This document shows positions 1-8,322 of a DNA stretch of 33,881 nucleotides, in pieces (the first letter of the stretch is position 1; every line of letters starts with the position of its first letter). A program made the position numbers and the translations under genes. The notes under the pieces were generated by a model. That model did not search any database, had not been told where the DNA came from, and was given only the letters and a program-made list of their open reading frames with translations. This DNA is from a virus. The DNA is taken from the IMG/VR virus record IMGVR_UViG_3300042891_001818, positions 1 to 33,881 of that record; one strand, 5' to 3'.

Positions 1-13
1 GCTCTTCCGATCT
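1..13. other. Illumina adapter remnant at contig end
   Basis: The first 13 bases, GCTCTTCCGATCT, are identical to the 3' end of the standard Illumina TruSeq adapter. They are not phage sequence. They show that the left end is where assembly stopped, inside the gp6-like gene. Confidence 0.93.
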
Positions 14-990
14 CTAGTATATAAAAAATTTGCCGGGTCAATATCAATGTCTATAGCTCTACGTATATTAGCTAGACCATTTCCAACATTAGACGGGTTT
101 GGAACTATCTCTTCATCATTATTATCAGAAATTCCAGCACCAAATTGTAATTCCATTCTATTATCACTACGTAATTTTGTAACAAATCGTTTTGCAGTTT
201 TACGTAATTTTAATAAACTAGGCACTGAAGAGCGATATTGTGAAAGATCTGGATCATTTTCTATAATATTGGGTACAGATTCAAAAACGGTATCTTGTGC
301 TAAATATGGAACTTCATACCAACTATCACCATCCGTTTCAGTTACCGATACAATTTCTATAATATTTGTATCATTTAATAAAATTTTATCATATGGTACA
401 GGAGAACTAAAATCAAACGTTTGTGTTTTGATTTCTCCAGAAACAGCACGTACTTGTTTTTTTAATAAAAAATATGTTGGCGTTTTTGTTGCAGGGTCTA
501 CTTCATAAATTGTAACTTCTGTTGTATCATATGATGATGAATATCCAAAATTAACATTATCTAATGTACGAAATACTGAAGAATTGCCGGATGCAGGTTT
601 TACGCGCAATCCGGATTTTATAGAAAGTGCATAGTTATAATCAGGTATTACATTAATACCGCTACCAATTGATGGTACAACTTGAAATATATCTAATGTT
701 ACATATGCAGGCGCCGAAGTTTTAGGTTTATATCCTAAAGTTTTAGCTAAATCATATATATTTGCTTGTTCAACAGCTTGATCTAAAAATGATTCTCGTA
801 AATTACTGTCTGCATAAAAACTTAAAACATCGCCGACATATGAAGCTAATTCAATAAATAACATGCCCGGGGACGCATCATTGAAATCAGTATAAGTTGT
901 CGGAAAGTATTGTTTAGTAAAATCAATTAGATTTGTTCTAAATTGACTAAAATCTTTTCCAATGTATGATATATCTTTTTTAGTTTCCAT
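14..990 (-). CDS. Baseplate wedge protein, T4 gp6-like (3' end missing)
   Basis: The reading frame is open from ATG at 990 to the contig end, about 325 codons, so the C-terminus is missing. The N-terminus contains the signature of the gp6/baseplate-J family: residues around 36-75 read DFNDASPGMLFIELASYVGD, then VLSFYADSNLRESFLDQA. In T4, gp6 forms the ring joining baseplate wedges and is needed for sheath contraction. The gp25-like gene ends 5 bp upstream, the usual neighbour in T4-like phages. T4 gp6 is about 660 aa, so roughly half is present. Family assignment is firm; the exact role is by analogy. Confidence 0.87.
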
Positions 991-995
991 AATAA

Positions 996-1442
996 TTATC
1001 CAATTGTAATCACACCAGTTTCAGATGCATTAATTTCTATAGTTTGTTGTAATAAACTAGATTCAACATTAAATGTAATAAGTACTTTAATTGAATGATC
1101 TAATGTCGGATCATCTATAGCAGTTACAATATCAATTGATAATATATTGATAAATGGCACCCAAACTGATGCAGCATCTATAATTGTATCATTAATATCA
1201 ATTTTAATATCATCAGTTACTTGTTCAAAAAGTAGTGCTTTTAAATTGCAGCCAAAATTCATCCATTTGCCCGTACGTTCACCGGGAAATGTTAATAACA
1301 AATTTTTAAAACTTTCAAGGCCTTGCTCATCTTTTGAATATAAAACATTAAATACCCCGTTTTTACTAAATAATAAACCAATTCCATAAGCAGAATCAGA
1401 AGTAGAATTTATATTACTAGATGGTATTATTACGTATGACAT
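996..1442 (-). CDS. Baseplate wedge protein, T4 gp25-like
   Basis: This 148-aa protein belongs to the gp25/GpW family of baseplate wedge proteins, which sit at the sheath-baseplate junction and start sheath polymerisation. The family core is visible at about residues 48-72: LLTFPGERTGKWMNFGCNLK followed by ALLFEQ, matching the T4 pattern of G-x-R, F-G-C-x-L and L-F-E. Length is close to T4 gp25 (132 aa). Its ATG overlaps the stop of the upstream gene by 1 nt, so the two are probably translationally coupled. The gp6-like gene follows after 5 bp. Confidence 0.87.
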   Translation of the reverse strand: MSYVIIPSSNINSTSDSAYGIGLLFSKNGVFNVLYSKDEQGLESFKNLLLTFPGERTGKWMNFGCNLKALLFEQVTDDIKIDINDTIIDAASVWVPFINILSIDIVTAIDDPTLDHSIKVLITFNVESSLLQQTIEINASETGVITIG

Positions 1443-1927
1443 TATCTACCTTTCTTTTTGTCAATTGCTTTCATTAAAGCAGAATAATCTCTATTCATTG
1501 CTTTCGCAACAATTGGGTCTACTTCAAAAGTTTTACCGGTTTCTGGATCATTCATTACTTGCGGAGCGGCAGATTGTTGTCCCGAACGTAACATTCCAAA
1601 TCCTTGAGCGTCTGCAGATGAAAAACTTAAATCACGATAATTTTCATTCATCAGTTCAGAAAAACTAGAAACTGACGGACTACCTTCTTTCATTGAAGGA
1701 GTTTCATTTAAAATATCGGCAAAGCCCGTACGTTGAAATTGTACTTTGTTTTTTGCAGTTGCATGTTGCACTGATTTGCCTGTTGCCCGATTAACCGGCG
1801 TAGGAGATGTAGATTTCATCTCATTGATAGTAGATTGTAATCCTTCGCGAAGTATTTCAGTTAATTCTTCTTTAATAACATCACGTACGGCTATTTTTAG
1901 TGCTTTTATTAATGTTTTTGAATCCAT
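1442..1927 (-). CDS. Unknown virion-region protein, 161 aa
   Basis: Not recognised. The first 35 residues form a charged amphipathic helix (DVIKEELTEILREGL). The middle is polar and low in structure (Ser, Thr, Pro, Gln). The C-terminus is basic (MKAIDKKKGR). It lies inside the baseplate block, coupled by a 1-nt overlap to the gp25-like gene, so a structural or assembly role is likely from position only. The start has an AT-rich late-type motif 13 nt upstream. Confidence 0.65.
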   Translation of the reverse strand: MDSKTLIKALKIAVRDVIKEELTEILREGLQSTINEMKSTSPTPVNRATGKSVQHATAKNKVQFQRTGFADILNETPSMKEGSPSVSSFSELMNENYRDLSFSSADAQGFGMLRSGQQSAAPQVMNDPETGKTFEVDPIVAKAMNRDYSALMKAIDKKKGR

Positions 1928-1939
1928 ATGATAACTTTA

Positions 1940-1951
1940 TTAATAAATATG
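1940..1951 (-). promoter_or_regulatory. Late-type upstream motif
   Basis: On the sense strand this reads CATATTTATTAA, 13 nt before the ATG at 1927. It belongs to a class of ATATTTAT motifs found just upstream of many late genes here. Promoter function is inferred. Confidence 0.4.
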
Positions 1952-1968
1952 GATAAATGTAAATTTGA

Positions 1969-2784
1969 TTAGATTTCTATGCCAATACCCCAGCCAGAAT
2001 CAGTTTTTGGGCCATATATTATTTGAGAATCTACATCAACATAATAATCATCAATATCTCCTATAGAATCTGTTGGCGGTGTTATTCCTGACAAAATTTT
2101 GCTAGGTGCTTCTTTAAGATTTTGCAAAACATCAAGTTGATTTTGTAACAAAGTTCGTATAACATTAAACCGTCCCTGAATATCATCATCAGAAACATTT
2201 ATTTCTTGGTAAAATAAAGAAGGAAATCTATTAGATAATGAATCATCAGATAAATCATTTAATGCATTTTGAATATCTGAAGTGACATTAAATGTTTCTG
2301 TATTACAAATTGAAGATAATTTTGTGATTGCTTTTGCTAATAATTGATTGACTCTAGCAAAATTTCCATTAATGGATGATATCATACCTTGCAAGGAAGC
2401 AACGGATGATCTTGCATTTTTACCTAAATTATCGAATGTTGTTATTAATTTAGAAACCGGTCCTGTTGGAACACCTGGAACAGCAGGAATAGCTAATTGT
2501 ACAATCGACAATGTTGATGCAATCGTAGCTACTGAATTAATAACGGGAACTAGTTGATTGATTAAATTTAAACCTTGTTTAATTTGCTCAATTGACTCAT
2601 ATAACTGTTGTAATTTTTTTTTAGCTTCAACTATCCTAGGATCATTACATTTTGTAGATAACGGAATAGATTGAATCTGTTTTATAAAATCTTCAGAAGC
2701 AGTAGATAACGTTTCTACTTGTTTCATTAAAACAGGTATTATGCGTTTAATCAAATTTGCTGGTATAGTTGTTCCTAGTGCCAT
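1969..2784 (-). CDS. Unknown baseplate/tail-region protein, 271 aa
   Basis: Predominantly helical. Residues about 85-125 are hydrophobic, with VATIASTLSIVQLAIPAVPG, and resemble a short tape-measure-like or membrane-active stretch. The C-terminus contains YYVDVDSQIIYGPKTDSGWG, a motif seen at the ends of fibre and appendage proteins (pattern Y-x-D-x-x-x-x-x-x-Y-G-P-K-x-x-x-G-W-G). It sits between the spike-like gene (1-nt overlap) and the gp25 block, so it is probably a baseplate or tail component. I cannot name a family. Confidence 0.62.
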   Translation of the reverse strand: MALGTTIPANLIKRIIPVLMKQVETLSTASEDFIKQIQSIPLSTKCNDPRIVEAKKKLQQLYESIEQIKQGLNLINQLVPVINSVATIASTLSIVQLAIPAVPGVPTGPVSKLITTFDNLGKNARSSVASLQGMISSINGNFARVNQLLAKAITKLSSICNTETFNVTSDIQNALNDLSDDSLSNRFPSLFYQEINVSDDDIQGRFNVIRTLLQNQLDVLQNLKEAPSKILSGITPPTDSIGDIDDYYVDVDSQIIYGPKTDSGWGIGIEI

Positions 2785-3818
2785 TACGTATTTAAAGTAT
2801 TATTTTTATATGCATCTACTTGTATATTATCATTAGTTAATTCTTTAAACAACGTTTCTAGATCCGAATCTGGAAGGCTATCATATAATGGTGTACAAAC
2901 TACGCCACTAGAATCTTGAAAACCAATTTTTACGATTGCTACTAATTTTTGTAGTAATTTTACAACAGAATCTGAATGAAGTAATGGTTCTTTGTCAGTC
3001 GATGAACCTAAATATATCGTAGGCGCATTAATCTCAACACTTTGTTTTGCATCAATAATTACAGAATCAGTTTTCGATTTTAAAATAATTCTATCTGCAA
3101 CTCCAATAAGTTGTGAATTTGAAAAACTAGATATTGATATTGTATTCGGCGATACTGGATTATTTGTAGTTAAATTATTTATACGTTGATTGCTAGTTAA
3201 ATATAAAGAAGCATAATCAGAGTTAACATCTTCTGTAACGTAATCTGCAGTTGTTTTATTTCTATTAGATAATATAATAATAGGATGTCCTGGATCACCT
3301 AGATAATTTGGTAATGCGTCAACTTTTGCTTTCGATGTATCAATTGAACTTCCAAAACGAATACTATTACCCCATCGACCTTCAATTATAGTATCACCTT
3401 CATATGCTTGAAGCATAGAAATTTCTTTGTCAACAAATGTATCAGTAGTTATAGAAGAATTACTTAAACCAGTTAATGCATTAAAATTGATATTTGAATT
3501 TACTGATAATGTAGTTAAATAATACCAACTAGGTTGCGGAGAGTCAATGTTCGAATCCTCTCGATATCCTATAAATATTAAAACTTGTTCTCCTACTACA
3601 GGAATTTTTTTTGAATTTATGTCAGCTGGTTTGATATTACTAATAACCGGAGAATATGTATCCGGTGTTATAATTTTACAACTAATTTCATATGCATGAT
3701 GTAATTTAGTAGTTTCTATAGATTCGCGTTGCGTTTTTAACGTATATGTTTCATTGTCAAATGCTGAAACTACTTCGGCAATATAAAATGATATAGGATT
3801 GCCGTATTCGCTATTCAT
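2784..3818 (-). CDS. Baseplate hub/central spike protein, T4 gp5-like (no lysozyme domain)
   Basis: This 344-aa protein resembles the OB-fold and spike parts of gp5-type hub proteins. An N-terminal OB-like region (about 1-110) has VVGEQVLIFIGY. It is followed by the diagnostic EGRWGNSIRFGSS (about 146-158) and DPGHPIIILSNR (about 174-185), which open the spike. Residues 215-275 hold short beta repeats (DRIILKSKTDSVIIDAKQSV, then EINAPTIYLGSS) typical of the triple-beta spike. No lysozyme domain is inserted, unlike T4 gp5. It would form the membrane-piercing tip of the tail. Overlaps its upstream neighbour by 8 nt. Confidence 0.8.
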   Translation of the reverse strand: MNSEYGNPISFYIAEVVSAFDNETYTLKTQRESIETTKLHHAYEISCKIITPDTYSPVISNIKPADINSKKIPVVGEQVLIFIGYREDSNIDSPQPSWYYLTTLSVNSNINFNALTGLSNSSITTDTFVDKEISMLQAYEGDTIIEGRWGNSIRFGSSIDTSKAKVDALPNYLGDPGHPIIILSNRNKTTADYVTEDVNSDYASLYLTSNQRINNLTTNNPVSPNTISISSFSNSQLIGVADRIILKSKTDSVIIDAKQSVEINAPTIYLGSSTDKEPLLHSDSVVKLLQKLVAIVKIGFQDSSGVVCTPLYDSLPDSDLETLFKELTNDNIQVDAYKNNTLNT

Positions 3819-4251
3819 CTGCCCCCGATATTTTTTGTTTTGCTTGATCTATTTTTGATTGTAATGCTTGTTCTTGCGTATCCATTTTACGCAAATCTTC
3901 AATTTCATCAGTTAATTCTGTTTCTAGAGTTGATTCGGCAATTCGAATTAATTGCATTTTTTCCTCATCTGAAAGTAACGAATCAGCCCCAGCAATAGTT
4001 TGTTTGGTAGAAATATAGCGTTGAACAATGGCAGTTAATTTTACAAGATGATCATCATTTTTAACTGCTACATCTAAATATTCTTTGATTAAAGGCACAA
4101 TAATCGTAGCATCAGATGCATTTCGTATTAATGGTTGCAATTGTGCAATCAATTGAGAAATTTGTCGATCTTTCTTTTTGCTGTTATGGTAGACATCAGA
4201 CATTAAGTCTGCAAAAGTAGTGCCTTTAAATAGTTCTTCGTTTTTATCCAT
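3811..4251 (-). CDS. Unknown helical protein, 146 aa
   Basis: Not recognised. It is almost entirely predicted helix, with a coiled-coil-like C-terminal half (ETELTDEIEDLRKMDTQEQA). The FADLMSDVYHNSKKKDRQIS region near the N-terminus is the most distinctive part. It overlaps the spike-like gene by 8 nt, so it is co-translated with it and may be a baseplate assembly partner or chaperone. That role is inferred from position. Confidence 0.6.
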   Translation of the reverse strand: MDKNEELFKGTTFADLMSDVYHNSKKKDRQISQLIAQLQPLIRNASDATIIVPLIKEYLDVAVKNDDHLVKLTAIVQRYISTKQTIAGADSLLSDEEKMQLIRIAESTLETELTDEIEDLRKMDTQEQALQSKIDQAKQKISGADE

Positions 4252-4270
4252 TTTAATAACATTTATATTA

Positions 4271-4280
4271 TATAAATATT
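4271..4280 (-). promoter_or_regulatory. Late-type upstream motif
   Basis: Sense strand AATATTTATA, 20 nt upstream of the ATG at 4251, overlapping the stop codon of the late sigma gene. It would allow the baseplate genes to be transcribed separately from the sigma gene. Confidence 0.4.
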
Positions 4281-4980
4281 AAAACGGCAATTTTATGAAG
4301 TCTGTTTGTTCGTATTGTTTAAATTTAGTTTCGTAAATTTGTTTGAGTGTTTTAATAACTCTAGTAATATTTGTTGTTTCGAGTCCCGTACGTTCTCGGA
4401 TAAAAATATACAAAGCTTTTTTATTAAAATCTTCTATACTTTCGCGTGTTTCAAATATATGAAGAATTGAATCAGCAACGTGGATATCAGTTGTGTTAGA
4501 AAATAATGAATTTAGATTATCATAACAATACGTAATATATGCATCCATAAAATATTGAAGAGTTTCTCGCATTTCAGAATTATGAATTTCAGTCATAATG
4601 TTTCGTTGTTCGTCTATATCTAAAGTTTGCGTGTCTTGTTTTAATTTTGCATAGCCCTTTTGATTTTCTGCAATAAGATAATTAAATGAAGTTCTAGTAT
4701 AATATGAATACGCTTTTCCGGCATCTGGATTAAATTTATCTAATCGAGCAGTTAAAAATGTAACCAAATCGGTTTGTAGATCATGAAATGAAGAATCAAT
4801 ATAATCAGGTTTCATTTTGTTGATTAGATTTTCAGCTAATTTCATAAACGCCGGATAAATAAATCTTCTATAGATTCGTTCTCTGCGTACTGTGCTATCT
4901 GTTTTGTTGTATCCAATAATAGCAAGTTCTGTTATTTTTGTAAAATAAACATTACTTTTCTTCTTCGCTCGCTTCGCCAT
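4279..4980 (-). CDS. Late-transcription sigma factor, T4 gp55-like
   Basis: This 233-aa protein has the layout of T4-type late sigma factors. A region-2-like core (about 40-110) includes FMKLAENLINKMKPDY, then FLTARLDKFNPDAGKAYSYY and the aromatic patch YTRTSFNYLI, comparable with KFNFSGY and YKNPHAYITQACFNAF in T4 gp55. Such factors direct host RNA polymerase to late promoters together with the sliding clamp. The hydrophobic C-terminus (TDFIKLPF) could be a clamp-binding tail; that is inference. ATG at 4980 is preferred to the TTG just before it. The start overlaps the upstream gene by 29 nt. Confidence 0.72.
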   Translation of the reverse strand: MAKRAKKKSNVYFTKITELAIIGYNKTDSTVRRERIYRRFIYPAFMKLAENLINKMKPDYIDSSFHDLQTDLVTFLTARLDKFNPDAGKAYSYYTRTSFNYLIAENQKGYAKLKQDTQTLDIDEQRNIMTEIHNSEMRETLQYFMDAYITYCYDNLNSLFSNTTDIHVADSILHIFETRESIEDFNKKALYIFIRERTGLETTNITRVIKTLKQIYETKFKQYEQTDFIKLPF

Positions 4981-5254
4981 CAAATTCCGATTTAAGATTT
5001 GTAATTACTTCTTTCAACAAAGAAAATGTTGTTCCTGCTTCATCATCTTTTTCAAATGCACCAATGCGGTCTATTTCTTGCATTTTAGTGTATGCTTCTA
5101 AAATTTTAGAATACATATATGCATTTGTTTCTTCAACTGAAGCATGATAATCTTCACTGTCGACTACTAAACCAGCTAATACATATGCTCGGTGAGCAAA
5201 GTATATAAATGCTGCTAAAAATGCTAAGGTTGTTATTGATAAAAATATTGTCAT
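4952..5254 (-). CDS. Small membrane-anchored protein, 100 aa
   Basis: One N-terminal transmembrane segment covers residues about 3-30 (SITTLAFLAAFIYFAHRAYV). A soluble acidic helical domain follows, with EIDRIGAFEKDDEAGTTFSL, ending in an acidic tail. It lies between the HD phosphohydrolase (1-nt overlap) and the late sigma gene (29-nt overlap), so the three are co-translated. By gene order it could be a late-transcription helper, but nothing in the sequence proves it. Confidence 0.62.
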   Translation of the reverse strand: MTIFLSITTLAFLAAFIYFAHRAYVLAGLVVDSEDYHASVEETNAYMYSKILEAYTKMQEIDRIGAFEKDDEAGTTFSLLKEVITNLKSEFDGEASEEEK

Positions 5255-6024
5255 TATTGAAATGCTTTAAAAATGTCGTTTAATGATTGTTGCACATCTG
5301 GATTATTTTCTGCTAGATTTTTTAATCCGTTGCTTTTTTGTGTTTTGCTTTTTTCTGCAACTGGAGCCGGAGATGTTGTTTTTCCATTTCTCCAACGTTC
5401 ATATTCAATTTGAGCTGCCATGTGATCTGCATGATGCAAAACTATAGGTAGATTTGTTTTCAATTTGGCTTGTGCCGATCTAGCAATGTAATATGGTTTA
5501 TTTGCATCATCATACATTCCATCATGAATTTTGATTGCTTGGTATTCATTCCAAGACATTTTAACATCATATTCTTGTAGCAACCAAATTGAAAGATCTG
5601 GTACCATGGTGAATGGAATGTTTTCATTGTGACGATACATCTTGTTTTGGTTCTTGCGATGCCAATCCGATGTTTCAACTTGATACACTTCATTACCTTC
5701 GCCTGGAAATCCTACTTTACCTAAATCATGATGCATTGCTGCAAACATTAATTCTTCCATGGTATATCCAGACATATCTGCACCCGATGATTGCCATGTT
5801 GCATACAAGTTTCTAGTACATTCCATTACTCGTAGTACGTGATCTACATAACCTCCGGCAAATGCATTGTGAAAATGAGCAATGGATGATGCTGGCATCA
5901 TAACAATGCGATCTTCTAAATCATCGTACATTGCATGAAGTTTGCTATTGCGTGTAGGAAAGAATGTGTCAATTTCATCACGAAATCTTTCCCAATTTGA
6001 TTTTATTGTTTCTGCTTCTAACAT
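5254..6024 (-). CDS. HD-domain metal-dependent phosphohydrolase
   Basis: This 256-aa protein has an HD fold. Visible metal ligands are His62 (GGYVDHVLRV), His99-Asp100 (MHHDLGKVG) and the HHADH segment at about 197-201. The arrangement and the AFAGGYVDHVLRV segment resemble YhaM-type 3'-5' exoribonuclease HD domains, but without an OB domain. Substrate is therefore uncertain: nucleotide or RNA 3' end. The last 40 residues are a Lys/Asn-rich linker plus a short helix. It overlaps the next gene by 1 nt, which places it in the late sigma operon. Confidence 0.75.
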   Translation of the reverse strand: MLEAETIKSNWERFRDEIDTFFPTRNSKLHAMYDDLEDRIVMMPASSIAHFHNAFAGGYVDHVLRVMECTRNLYATWQSSGADMSGYTMEELMFAAMHHDLGKVGFPGEGNEVYQVETSDWHRKNQNKMYRHNENIPFTMVPDLSIWLLQEYDVKMSWNEYQAIKIHDGMYDDANKPYYIARSAQAKLKTNLPIVLHHADHMAAQIEYERWRNGKTTSPAPVAEKSKTQKSNGLKNLAENNPDVQQSLNDIFKAFQ

Positions 6025-6040
6025 AACTTATTATATGTAA

Positions 6041-6202
6041 TTATTTTCGAACTTCCAAGACTTGACCATTTACGAGCTTGGATGTGCATGTTGAACATGT
6101 TATGGCTGTTGCTTTTTCATCAACACGTTCGCAAATTTTATCGCAATATTTACATTGCAATTTTTTGAAGCCTTTCGGCATATAACTCTTTGAAACTTTC
6201 AT
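6041..6202 (-). CDS. Zinc-ribbon mini-protein, 53 aa
   Basis: Starts MKVSKSYMPKGFKKLQ and carries two CxxC knuckles, CKYC and CSTC, about 20 residues apart: a four-cysteine zinc ribbon. The basic N-terminus suggests nucleic-acid or RNA-polymerase binding, not demonstrated. Its ATG overlaps the stop of the upstream gene as TAATG, so the two are coupled. Such small zinc ribbons are common in T4-like phages. Confidence 0.7.
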   Translation of the reverse strand: MKVSKSYMPKGFKKLQCKYCDKICERVDEKATAITCSTCTSKLVNGQVLEVRK

Positions 6203-6381
6203 TATTCTCTATCAACGTAATATTTTGCTGAATCTAATTTTTTAAGTGCATTTGCCAAATTGTTAAGCGCAGAAGCTTTATCAATTTTGCCTTCTTGCAA
6301 CATTTTTCCTGTATTACGGATAATCTCTCTTGCATCTTCGATATCATCAGTAACTTTTGCTTTGTAACGGTATTGTGCCAT
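6202..6381 (-). CDS. Unknown small helical protein, 59 aa
   Basis: Begins MAQYRYKAKVTDDIEDAREI and is helical and charged throughout, with a repeated Lys/Leu heptad-like pattern. ATG at 6381 is preceded by AAAGG, a good ribosome-binding site, 6 nt upstream. It is the first gene of the operon running through the zinc-ribbon protein and HD protein to the late sigma factor. Function unknown. Confidence 0.66.
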   Translation of the reverse strand: MAQYRYKAKVTDDIEDAREIIRNTGKMLQEGKIDKASALNNLANALKKLDSAKYYVDRE

Positions 6382-6417
6382 TGTAAACCTTTATTATTTA
6401 TTATTAATTTATTTATA

Positions 6418-6427
6418 TATAAATATT
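6418..6427 (-). promoter_or_regulatory. Late-type upstream motif
   Basis: Sense strand AATATTTATA, followed by TATAAATA a few bases downstream, 37 nt before the ATG at 6381. Probable promoter for the 6381-4279 operon. Confidence 0.4.
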
Positions 6428-6430
6428 ATA

Positions 6431-7459
6431 TTATAAAATTATTGCTGTATTATTTTCTTGACAACATGTAACTCCAATTTGCAATAAAGCTAACTCTTTA
6501 GCCTTGGCCTCAACCTCGATGTCTAAAGACGGAACACCATATGTATTGGGTAGCTGTGTAATGAAGTCGGCATGAGCTTGCTCCTTGATCTTGGTAAACT
6601 CCTTGTATTGTTTGTGAAAGGTAGGCCATTGTGCAATATTTTCTAGTGAAATACCATGATGGTCAAACATACGCTCAATAAGAATCTGATTCTCGCGTCT
6701 ACGCGACTCGGAGTAATGTGTGCATTGAATGGCACCATGAATAGCCCAAGTGTCACGAGCCATAAAGAATGCTTCTTGTTCGCTGATGTCACCGGTATTG
6801 AAAGTGTGATGCCAATAGTCAAACGTAATAGGAATACGTGTCGGAACATGCAAATACTCATACAACTCACGCACCGAATACATAGAAGCCTTGTCATCAT
6901 TCTCGACAACTAAACGTGCACGACATGAGTCAGATAAACGCCGATAGTTATGCAACCAACGTGCAACGGTACCGGGCTTGTCATTGTATGTAGCACCAAT
7001 ATGAATATTGATAAGATTATCAAATGATGGTGCAAAGCCCATAAGGTCAAACATTTCGGAATGTCGTTCTAAACTAACAAGGGAATTATCAACAACCACA
7101 GCATCGGGACTACCTAAGATATGAAACGGACCTGGATGCGTTGTAAGACGATGACCATGCTGTTTTGCATAGTCACCTGCAGCACGAAGATGTTGTGTAA
7201 TTTCATCAATACCGGGCAAGTCACGTAACTCATAATGATTCCAACGTGGAAATAATTCTGAACCAATACGGAATAGGCGAATGCCTTGTTGCTCGTTCCA
7301 TTGCAGAATAGTTAATAAATCACGAGCATTGGCAAGTGCAATGTCGGAAGCTAATTGTAAACCGCCTAGTCGGAACTTGCGATCAATCATTGCACGACCG
7401 GTACGGATGCCGGCGTTAGAAAGCTGTGTATTGATACAGCAGTAACCTAGTCGAATCAT
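6431..7459 (-). CDS. uvsE: UV-damage endonuclease (UvsE/UVDE family)
   Basis: This 342-aa protein is a full-length UVDE-type TIM-barrel endonuclease, which nicks DNA 5' to UV photoproducts and abasic sites. Family motifs in order: MIRLGYCCIN at 1-10, RIGSELFPRWNHYEL at about 63-77, THPGPFHILGSPD at about 101-113, NIHIGATYNDKPG at about 150, ARLVVENDD at about 181, ITFDYWHHTFNTG at about 210 and IQCTHYSESRR near 241. The His, Glu and Asp metal ligands of the fold are present. Base composition is clearly less AT-rich than the flanking late genes, suggesting later acquisition. A weak TTG-N19-TATTAATA promoter lies upstream. Confidence 0.93.
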   Translation of the reverse strand: MIRLGYCCINTQLSNAGIRTGRAMIDRKFRLGGLQLASDIALANARDLLTILQWNEQQGIRLFRIGSELFPRWNHYELRDLPGIDEITQHLRAAGDYAKQHGHRLTTHPGPFHILGSPDAVVVDNSLVSLERHSEMFDLMGFAPSFDNLINIHIGATYNDKPGTVARWLHNYRRLSDSCRARLVVENDDKASMYSVRELYEYLHVPTRIPITFDYWHHTFNTGDISEQEAFFMARDTWAIHGAIQCTHYSESRRRENQILIERMFDHHGISLENIAQWPTFHKQYKEFTKIKEQAHADFITQLPNTYGVPSLDIEVEAKAKELALLQIGVTCCQENNTAIIL

Positions 7460-7478
7460 ATAAATAGATAAAGGATTA

Positions 7479-7508
7479 TATTAATAATATATGAAAAATT
7501 ATTGACAA
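7479..7508 (-). promoter_or_regulatory. Weak host-type promoter for uvsE
   Basis: TTG, 19-nt spacer, TATTAATA on the minus strand, 20-50 nt before the ATG at 7459. The fit to the TTNG-N20-TANNTTT class is partial. Confidence 0.33.
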
Positions 7509-7509
7509 T

Positions 7510-8157
7510 TCAAAGTTTATACTTACATTTATCCATATGTTGACGTTTAATTACAGACGCACTATGAGTTAAATTGCAATATGGACATGTTAAGTACCGT
7601 AAATTATATTTACCTCGTTTTTGTCCAGTACGTGAAGCAACTGATTTTTTTATTTGTTGTTGTATTCTAGGATCATCTTTCGTCAATCCCGCATTCCATC
7701 TAGTTGCATTAGCAATTTTTGCTACTCTAGGATCATCTTTCGTCAATCCATAACACCATGATGATTTTCCTCTACGGCCGCTATTCTGTTTCATTTTAGC
7801 TCGTATTTCATCAGTATGTTTTTTTCCATAATAATGATTTAATTTACCAGTATTACGCTTTGCAAATTCCGTACGTAAATAATCATATTCTCGTGCAGTT
7901 ATAGCAATATTTCTTTTATTTTGCTTTAACATAGCCATTGCATAATAACCTTTTAGAATTCCATGATGATTTGGATAGATTTCACAAAGAAGTTTATGTA
8001 TTAAAAAATGTTCTCGAGCGGTTAACTCGACTAAATTTTCTGCCGAATTATCGCCTCCCATACATTTCGGTATAATATGATGGCGTTCTTTATAATCTAT
8101 TAATGTTCTTGTTTTTGCTCGTTCAATTATAGCATCGTGTATTTTTTTGTAATCCAT
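7510..8157 (-). CDS. HNH homing endonuclease
   Basis: An HNH nuclease with KERHHIIPKCMGGDNSAENL and VELTAREHFLIHKLL in the N-terminal half: the first His pair, the Asn and the final His of the HNH fold. The middle has NUMOD-like DNA-binding repeats (HYYGKKHTDEIRAKM) and two copies of GLTKDDPR. The C-terminus is a C2HC-type finger (CPYCNLTHSASVIKRQHMDKC). ATG at 8157 is chosen because the related nuclease at 23534-24076 starts at the matching position; an upstream TTG at 8184 is possible. Free-standing, next to the switch to plus-strand genes. Likely a mobile gene. Confidence 0.87.
   Translation of the reverse strand: MDYKKIHDAIIERAKTRTLIDYKERHHIIPKCMGGDNSAENLVELTAREHFLIHKLLCEIYPNHHGILKGYYAMAMLKQNKRNIAITAREYDYLRTEFAKRNTGKLNHYYGKKHTDEIRAKMKQNSGRRGKSSWCYGLTKDDPRVAKIANATRWNAGLTKDDPRIQQQIKKSVASRTGQKRGKYNLRYLTCPYCNLTHSASVIKRQHMDKCKYKL
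7666..7749. repeat. Two-copy direct repeat inside the HNH gene
   Basis: A 24-nt sequence occurs at 7666-7689 and again at 7726-7749, exactly 60 nt apart. It encodes GLTKDDPR twice and marks an internal duplication of a DNA-binding repeat. Confidence 0.8.
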
Positions 8158-8167
8158 ATAAGTAAGT

Positions 8168-8188
8168 AACCTTGCATTTTTCAAGGTT
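8168..8188. repeat. Perfect hairpin between divergent genes
   Basis: AACCTTG and CAAGGTT are separated by 7 nt. The hairpin lies upstream of the HNH start at 8157; a further CAAGGTTT copy occurs at about 8207. It may hide or regulate HNH translation, or be the border of the mobile gene. Confidence 0.5.
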
Positions 8189-8287
8189 GCGGGCTTTACT
8201 CAATGCAAGGTTTCTTTATTAAATTTCTTCATGTAGCCGCAACTCTACATATATAAATATCAAAATTACTTTATTTTTTTTTTATGT

Positions 8288-8299
8288 AATATTTATATT
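8288..8299 (+). promoter_or_regulatory. Late-type upstream motif
   Basis: AATATTTATATT on the plus strand, 24-35 nt before the ATG at 8323, followed by AAAGTAACC and the ribosome site AAAGGAAG. The same arrangement precedes the gene at 10801. Confidence 0.45.
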
Positions 8300-8322
8300 A
8301 AAGTAACCGTAAAGGAAGAAAT

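Noticed and set aside
47-508. Plus-strand open frame of 153 codons
   Set aside because: It is the complement of the gp6-like gene, which has clear family motifs on the minus strand and simply lacks a stop because the contig ends.
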